A stretch of 64,000 bases of DNA from NCBI GenBank assembly GCA_012184525.1, contig WOFQ01000046.1:231540-295539 (forward strand), in the 5' to 3' direction. Below the pieces are notes generated by a model. The model searched no databases. It had not been told where the DNA came from and worked only from the letters and a program-made list of their open reading frames with translations. Position numbers and translations under genes: made by a program. Below, one piece after another: positions 59,801 to 64,000 of the stretch. Each line of letters begins with the position of its first letter. Within the stretch, counting starts at the first letter, position 1. Source of the stretch: Xenoacremonium recifei (taxonomy: Eukaryota > Ascomycota > Sordariomycetes > Hypocreales > Nectriaceae).

Positions 59801-61238
59801 AGGGATCATGGGTCTTCTGGTTTGTTGTAGATACTCCTTCAAGGATAGATGAACCAGCTGAAATGTCTTCTCGTCAACTTTGCGCTTACTGGCGTTCTCA
59901 GTGTCGTCCTCAGTGCTATTTGGAGGATGATCCTCAGCGTCTTCTTGGAGGACTTCCTTTCTCGTTGGGGATAGCACATGCCTGTAACGGCTAATAATCT
60001 CAGAGAAGGAAGAAACATCAACCGCAGTCCGCAACTCGGCTTCTGTCAATGGTCGATATGCCACACAGATGTATTGAATAACCTTCGCGCAGGACTTTGG
60101 GTCCAGGTTATCTAGTCCGTCGTACTTCCCACGAAGGGCTTCGAGGAGCATGCGGTTGTACATTGATTCTAGCCCAGGAGGGAAGAGACGGTCTAGCACA
60201 TCTCCATTCCGACCTGTCGCGAGGACTTCCATATCGCTCTTGCGAGATTTCAAGACACTCAAGGCCAAAGCTACCCAGAGAAATGTTTTGTTGGACCGTT
60301 CTGAGAGAATCGTCTTCAACGTTTCGAGCTTAGATTTTTGTGTCCGGAGAATGGGTTGCAGCTCATGATGGATAAATAGACGGATTTCGTCCAGAATCTG
60401 CTCGCCATACGTGTCGTCATTGTCAAGATTAATCCATAGGTTCGGGTTGCTGATGTTAACTAGAGGCCGGGTAAGTACGATTGCTTTGAAATGTCGTCTT
60501 TTTTGTCGGTTTTCGGTAGAGCAGAGCTGTTCCAACTTCTTGCTCAAATCGTCAATTGACTTAGAATCGCATTCGTCAAGACCGTCCAAAATGAAATATG
60601 TCCGATGGTCTTTGTTTGTTGAAATGTCGTACCTAGACTCACCGTTGATGAATCCTTTGATGATGCTCCAAAGATCATCTCGAGGAAGATTGTCGTTGAA
60701 CCTCGTATGCACGTCATTCAGAATTGATGAGGCGTCATCATGAAGGGTCTCGTGAGACCTGTCATGGTTGAGAATCTGATACAAAATGTTGAGATGTACC
60801 GCGAGAGATGTACTGCGACGTATATCCGTGTCCTCACACGAAAACTGTAGAACAAGAGGCGAGCTTTGTGATTTAGTGGCTTCGGATGCCAAGTGTTCGC
60901 AGAGATAGGCAGCAAGGTGACTTTTACCCTTGCCTGGACAGCCAGAAATCCAGAGGAGGTGCTTTGATGAGCTTGTGTGCCAAGTTTGGAACTCTGGGTC
61001 GCTCAAGATCCATTGACAAGTGCCTGGAGAAGCCATTGGTCTGACATGAGGGTCTCCAATCCTAGCTGAAAGTTCTCTGCGAGTGCTCTTGCGACTTTCC
61101 TCCGGCGATGGGGCTAAAGATTTGAGCGTCAATGGTGATTGTGGGGAGAAAACAGTATCACTCACGCAACACTACAACATTGGCCTGGTATGAGAGAGGC
61201 CTCGCCGTATTCCCCACTATATTAATTTTGGTTGTCAT
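56846..61238 (-). CDS. NACHT-WD40 NLR (STAND) with amyloid-like N-terminal motif
   Basis: Three exons (61238-61166, 61113-59153, 59101-56846) with introns of 52 and 51 bases encode 1429 residues. Residues 1-24 carry a short Asn/Gln/Val-rich motif encoded by exon 1. Next comes CQWIL (a usual lead-in), then the NACHT NTPase with Walker A GCPGKGKS at 82-89 and Walker B FILDGLDECD at 198-207. HLSLKEYL follows. A helical region ends in the linker KFAHMIEKAPFQVYSAALVFSP common to fungal NACHT-WD40 proteins, and about 11 divergent WD40 repeats close the protein. The layout resembles NWD2 and HET-E/HET-D incompatibility receptors. It is divergent from a SesA-like gene sharing the N-terminal motif. 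It is likely a receptor triggering regulated cell death. Confidence 0.92.
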
Positions 61239-62093
61239 GATGGGTGTCCGGTTATGGCCTGGTGTAATGAAGCTTTCCGGTGAAGCTTTGAGGAAGACTT
61301 GTTGATTTAGTATCCCTTGGGCTCTCTGATACGGATTCGGGTCTCGATTGAAGAACACCGGCATCGTCCTAGACGAAAAAGGTTGAAAAGATCTGGATAA
61401 CCACAACTCGAACACCATTTCAGGACCCTTGGGTCTTGGGCGCTATTGAAAAGGAGCGCCTGTTTGACGCATGCCGTCTCCAGTCGATGAGCAGCGAGCG
61501 AGGTTACGCCACGAAGCGCTCCCTTGTGCAGCTGATCACTACCCTGTACACTCTTCACTTTTGTTCTAAACTTAGCATCTGCGCACCCGAGATTTTTCAG
61601 CTCGCTGAATTCACTCGGGACCCGGAGCCAATCATTAGAAGCCCGAACAAGGGCTGGCGGCAAAACGTAGGATTATTGGGGGCCAACACGATGGCTGTGC
61701 AAACCCGCGACTGAAAAGTGCAATTAAGATGCTTTGTGATAGGCTCCTCGGAGTCGCAATAAGTGGCCTGAGTATGCAGGGAGTCAGCTCCGAGTGGTTG
61801 AGTTGCAGGCATCCCACTCGGCCTGCGTAGTACAAGGCGCTTCGCCAAATCTTACATGCAGCATAAGCCAAAGTCTCGTGCAATAAGGACCGTGTATGAT
61901 AAATGAGGAGAAGCGGGGTGTGTGATTGCATATTTGTTATTTAATTTACACGGAATGGGTGTCCCGATCTTTGCAGGGATCGAAAGTCTACATAAACCAA
62001 TCGTCACCTTCTCTCAGTTCTCTAAGTGTTCTGCTGGTCTAGCCCATTTCTCCTGGGGCAACCAGGACACCTCGACTCGTACCTGAGTCAACC
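61239..62093. promoter_or_regulatory. Divergent intergenic region of the NLR/partner pair
   Basis: 855 bases between the two ATG codons. It presumably holds both promoters, so the genes could be co-regulated. No TATA box is convincing. Small frames here have no support. Confidence 0.5.
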
Positions 62094-63093
62094 ATGGTTA
62101 GTTCATTTCATTTTCGTCAGTGACAGACCTAGCTGACGGCACCCCCAGTCTGGGTTCGAGATCGCTGTCGGTGTTCTGGCACTGCTTGAATCAGCAATTT
62201 CCGCCACGAAAACTCTCCATGAAGCGTATAACCGACAGAAGGACCTCCCAGAGGTCTGCAACCGCTTGCAAGACAAGCTAGAGAGCATTCGAGACATCAT
62301 CAAGATTGTTAAAGACGAAGAAGTCTTGCGCACTCCAAGCGTCATAAGCCAGCTTGAAAAACTGCATCGAAGGAGCAAAATGGTCAAAACGGTTCTACAA
62401 TCCATCGACCCACTCAAAAAGGGCACGGCTCATGTCTTTTTCCACCAAGTATTCAAGGGATCATCAGACGAGAAAAAGATGACCGAGATTATTGGTGATC
62501 TGGAAGGCGAGAAGACCTCACTCATCCTCACAATTCAAGTTGTCGGTGTGGGCCTGAAAAAGGATCATGAGCAGAATATCACTTTTGTCACCACCGCCTC
62601 TGCCAAGCGGATTGACGTTATCCTCCGTGAGAGACTGCACCTGCAGGAGGGACTTAGAATTATGAGGATCATCGAAGATCGAAAATCAGGTGCGTCGGAG
62701 CTCAGAGAAATGCCATGATACTGACATTCTATAGTTGATAAGGTACCCTTGACAGAGGAAGATCTGGATTCCCTGCGAACTTGTATGGAGCAGACTGTCA
62801 AGGATCAAAAGCAGACTGTCGAGGGTCGAAAGCCGACTACCGAACGAATTATCCTCAACAACGTGGCAAAGTTCCAAGCAACGCAGATTAATGCGCCCCT
62901 TGGAGAAGACATTTGGGCACATATCGATCGTTTAGTGGTGGAAAACAACAGAGCGGATGCCTTCAGCACTCAGATCAACTACCCAATGACTCTGGGTGCC
63001 TTCTATTCCGGAGTCACCCCCCAGCTGGTGTTTTTGGCTTTTCTATTCTTTGCCTTGTATTTCCCACTTAGTTACTACTTCCAGAGGGCTTGA
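62094..63093 (+). CDS. SesA-like NLR partner with repeated amyloid-like motif and hydrophobic tail
   Basis: Three coding pieces: 62094-62096 (only the ATG), 62149-62689 and 62735-63093, giving 300 residues. The introns (GTTAGT donor, 52 bases; GTGCGT donor, 45 bases) have CTGAC-type branch sites. Residues 1-150 start MSGFEIAVGVLALLESAIS and look like the helical SesA/NACHT_N domain found at fungal NLR N-termini. Two copies of a motif follow at 223-236 and 252-265, sharing N-N-x-A and T-Q-I-N-x-P at a 29-residue period. A hydrophobic segment spans about 277-297 before a basic end. A 21-base tandem duplication encodes TVKDQKQ/TVEGRKP near 202-215. Proposed role: cell-death effector triggered by the adjacent NLR. 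Confidence 0.85.
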
Positions 63094-63881
63094 CGGGATG
63101 TCGAGATTGTATGGAACGTTCGAATCGTTAGAAGGGCGGTATGACAACCAATGTATTCGGCGAGCTTCTTGCATGCTCAACTAAGTGGTTTTTGTGATCG
63201 CTTGAGGAAGTTTTATATTTTGGTCTGCTAATTACTGAGCTGAACCTACAAGCCCCTTTTAGTCAGAAATAAATTATTTAATCAATAGATGGCTCTTCGA
63301 CCTCTCTAGGAGTAGTTCTATCAGTTAATCTGTTGTCGTCGGGCGTGAGATCCATACCAGGCTAGCCGTTTCACGATTGCGGTGATCACTCACCCGCACA
63401 TCATCATCAGAATATTTCAACTTTCCATTGGTTCATTAAAACCCTTTTGTATGCAAGATACTTTCGGCTGAGCTGTCAGGCTCGGTGCATTTACCATGAA
63501 TATGAGCAGATGTCGGGAAGATTGTGCGAAGAAAAATTGGGGGGAAGGATGTTATCGTTGAAGAGATACGCTTCGTAATTCCAAAGAAGAGCCCTGTGGT
63601 AAGCGTCGTTTGACCTCTATAACACGGTAACCTATTGATATTGTACATGATAGGCGGATGCAGCTTCTGGTGCCCATATGAATGAGCAAGGCTATTCCGA
63701 GCCTCTAAAAGGCTACCCCGGCCGACATGATGAATAAAGAGCCGAAGGTTCAGAAACCTCACTCCTTCTTAGGCTGGTAACCAGGAAACCATCCATGTCG
63801 TGATTCTCCGAACATAAAAGCAAACAAACAGGTATTTTGACCGTTTGGCTATTCGTCAACCGTCATGAGAGTGAGTTCGAT

Positions 63882-63882
<1 letters not shown>
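63094..63882. other. Intergenic, no gene seen
   Basis: Downstream of the SesA-like gene. Open frames are short and patternless. Confidence 0.5.

Positions 63883-63921
<39 letters not shown>
63883..63921 (+). repeat. 39-base T homopolymer
   Basis: An uninterrupted run of T, followed by a purine-rich, oddly simple sequence to the end of the window. It may be a low-quality or artefactual contig end. Confidence 0.9.
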
Positions 63922-63922
<1 letters not shown>

Positions 63923-64000
63923 GGGAAGGAAAAATGAAAAAAAAAGTCTCCTTTTGGGAAGGAAATAGGGAACAAAGCCCCCCAAACCCCTACGGGGAGG

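Noticed and set aside
56846..61165. Two separate genes, a WD40 protein and a NACHT protein
   Set aside because: A 51-base intron (59102-59152) with good GTAAGG and TTTAG sites joins them in frame and restores the conserved linker between NACHT and WD40 of fungal NLRs.
1..64000. CRISPR arrays, bacterial operons, ribosomal RNA
   Set aside because: None seen. Gene structure is eukaryotic with introns throughout; direct repeats are not regularly spaced.

Overview
The window looks like nuclear DNA of a filamentous ascomycete (Pezizomycotina), most likely a Sordariomycete and possibly Hypocreales. Genes carry short introns of about 45-150 bases with GTRNGT-type donors, and both strands are used. 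Typical fungal families are present: mannitol-1-phosphate dehydrogenase, Sch9 kinase, a siderophore MFS carrier, GH28 pectinase, chitin deacetylase with CBM18 modules, and NACHT-WD40. The species is not determined. All gene models were spliced by hand, and every spliced CDS length is divisible by three.

Region 0-26 kb is mostly housekeeping: an SDR oxidoreductase, a DUF2235 hydrolase, a peroxisomal enoyl-CoA hydratase with an SKL tail, an RBM25-type splicing factor divergent from mitoribosomal protein bS21m, an augmin HAUS6-like subunit, mannitol-1-phosphate dehydrogenase, glucose-6-phosphate isomerase and Sch9. The two fructose-6-phosphate enzymes are consecutive genes separated by a 4.7 kb gap with no supported gene.

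Region 26-34 kb holds an AT-rich block with an F-box-like gene. It is bracketed by near-identical 29-bp direct repeats and contains a degenerate 13-bp minisatellite. The beta'-COP gene and a tiny cysteine-rich protein gene follow.

Region 35-56 kb is richer in secreted and transport functions: a GH28 exopolygalacturonase-like enzyme, a GPI-anchored Ser/Ala-rich protein, an unrecognised coiled-coil protein, a three-CBM18 chitin deacetylase, a siderophore transporter with an ATCAGATAA element upstream, a GRDP-like glycine-rich protein and a hexose transporter. Several long gene-poor gaps separate them.

Region 56.8-63.1 kb is the most interesting. A 1429-residue NACHT-WD40 NLR is divergently paired with a 300-residue protein that has a SesA-like N-terminus. 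The small protein has two copies of a motif of about 20 residues near its C-terminus, and the extreme N-terminus of the NLR carries an in-register degenerate third copy. This matches the logic of fungal NLR/amyloid-effector pairs such as NWD2/HET-S, but in the small protein the motif is followed by a hydrophobic C-terminal tail. I propose it as a candidate amyloid-signalled regulated cell-death module.
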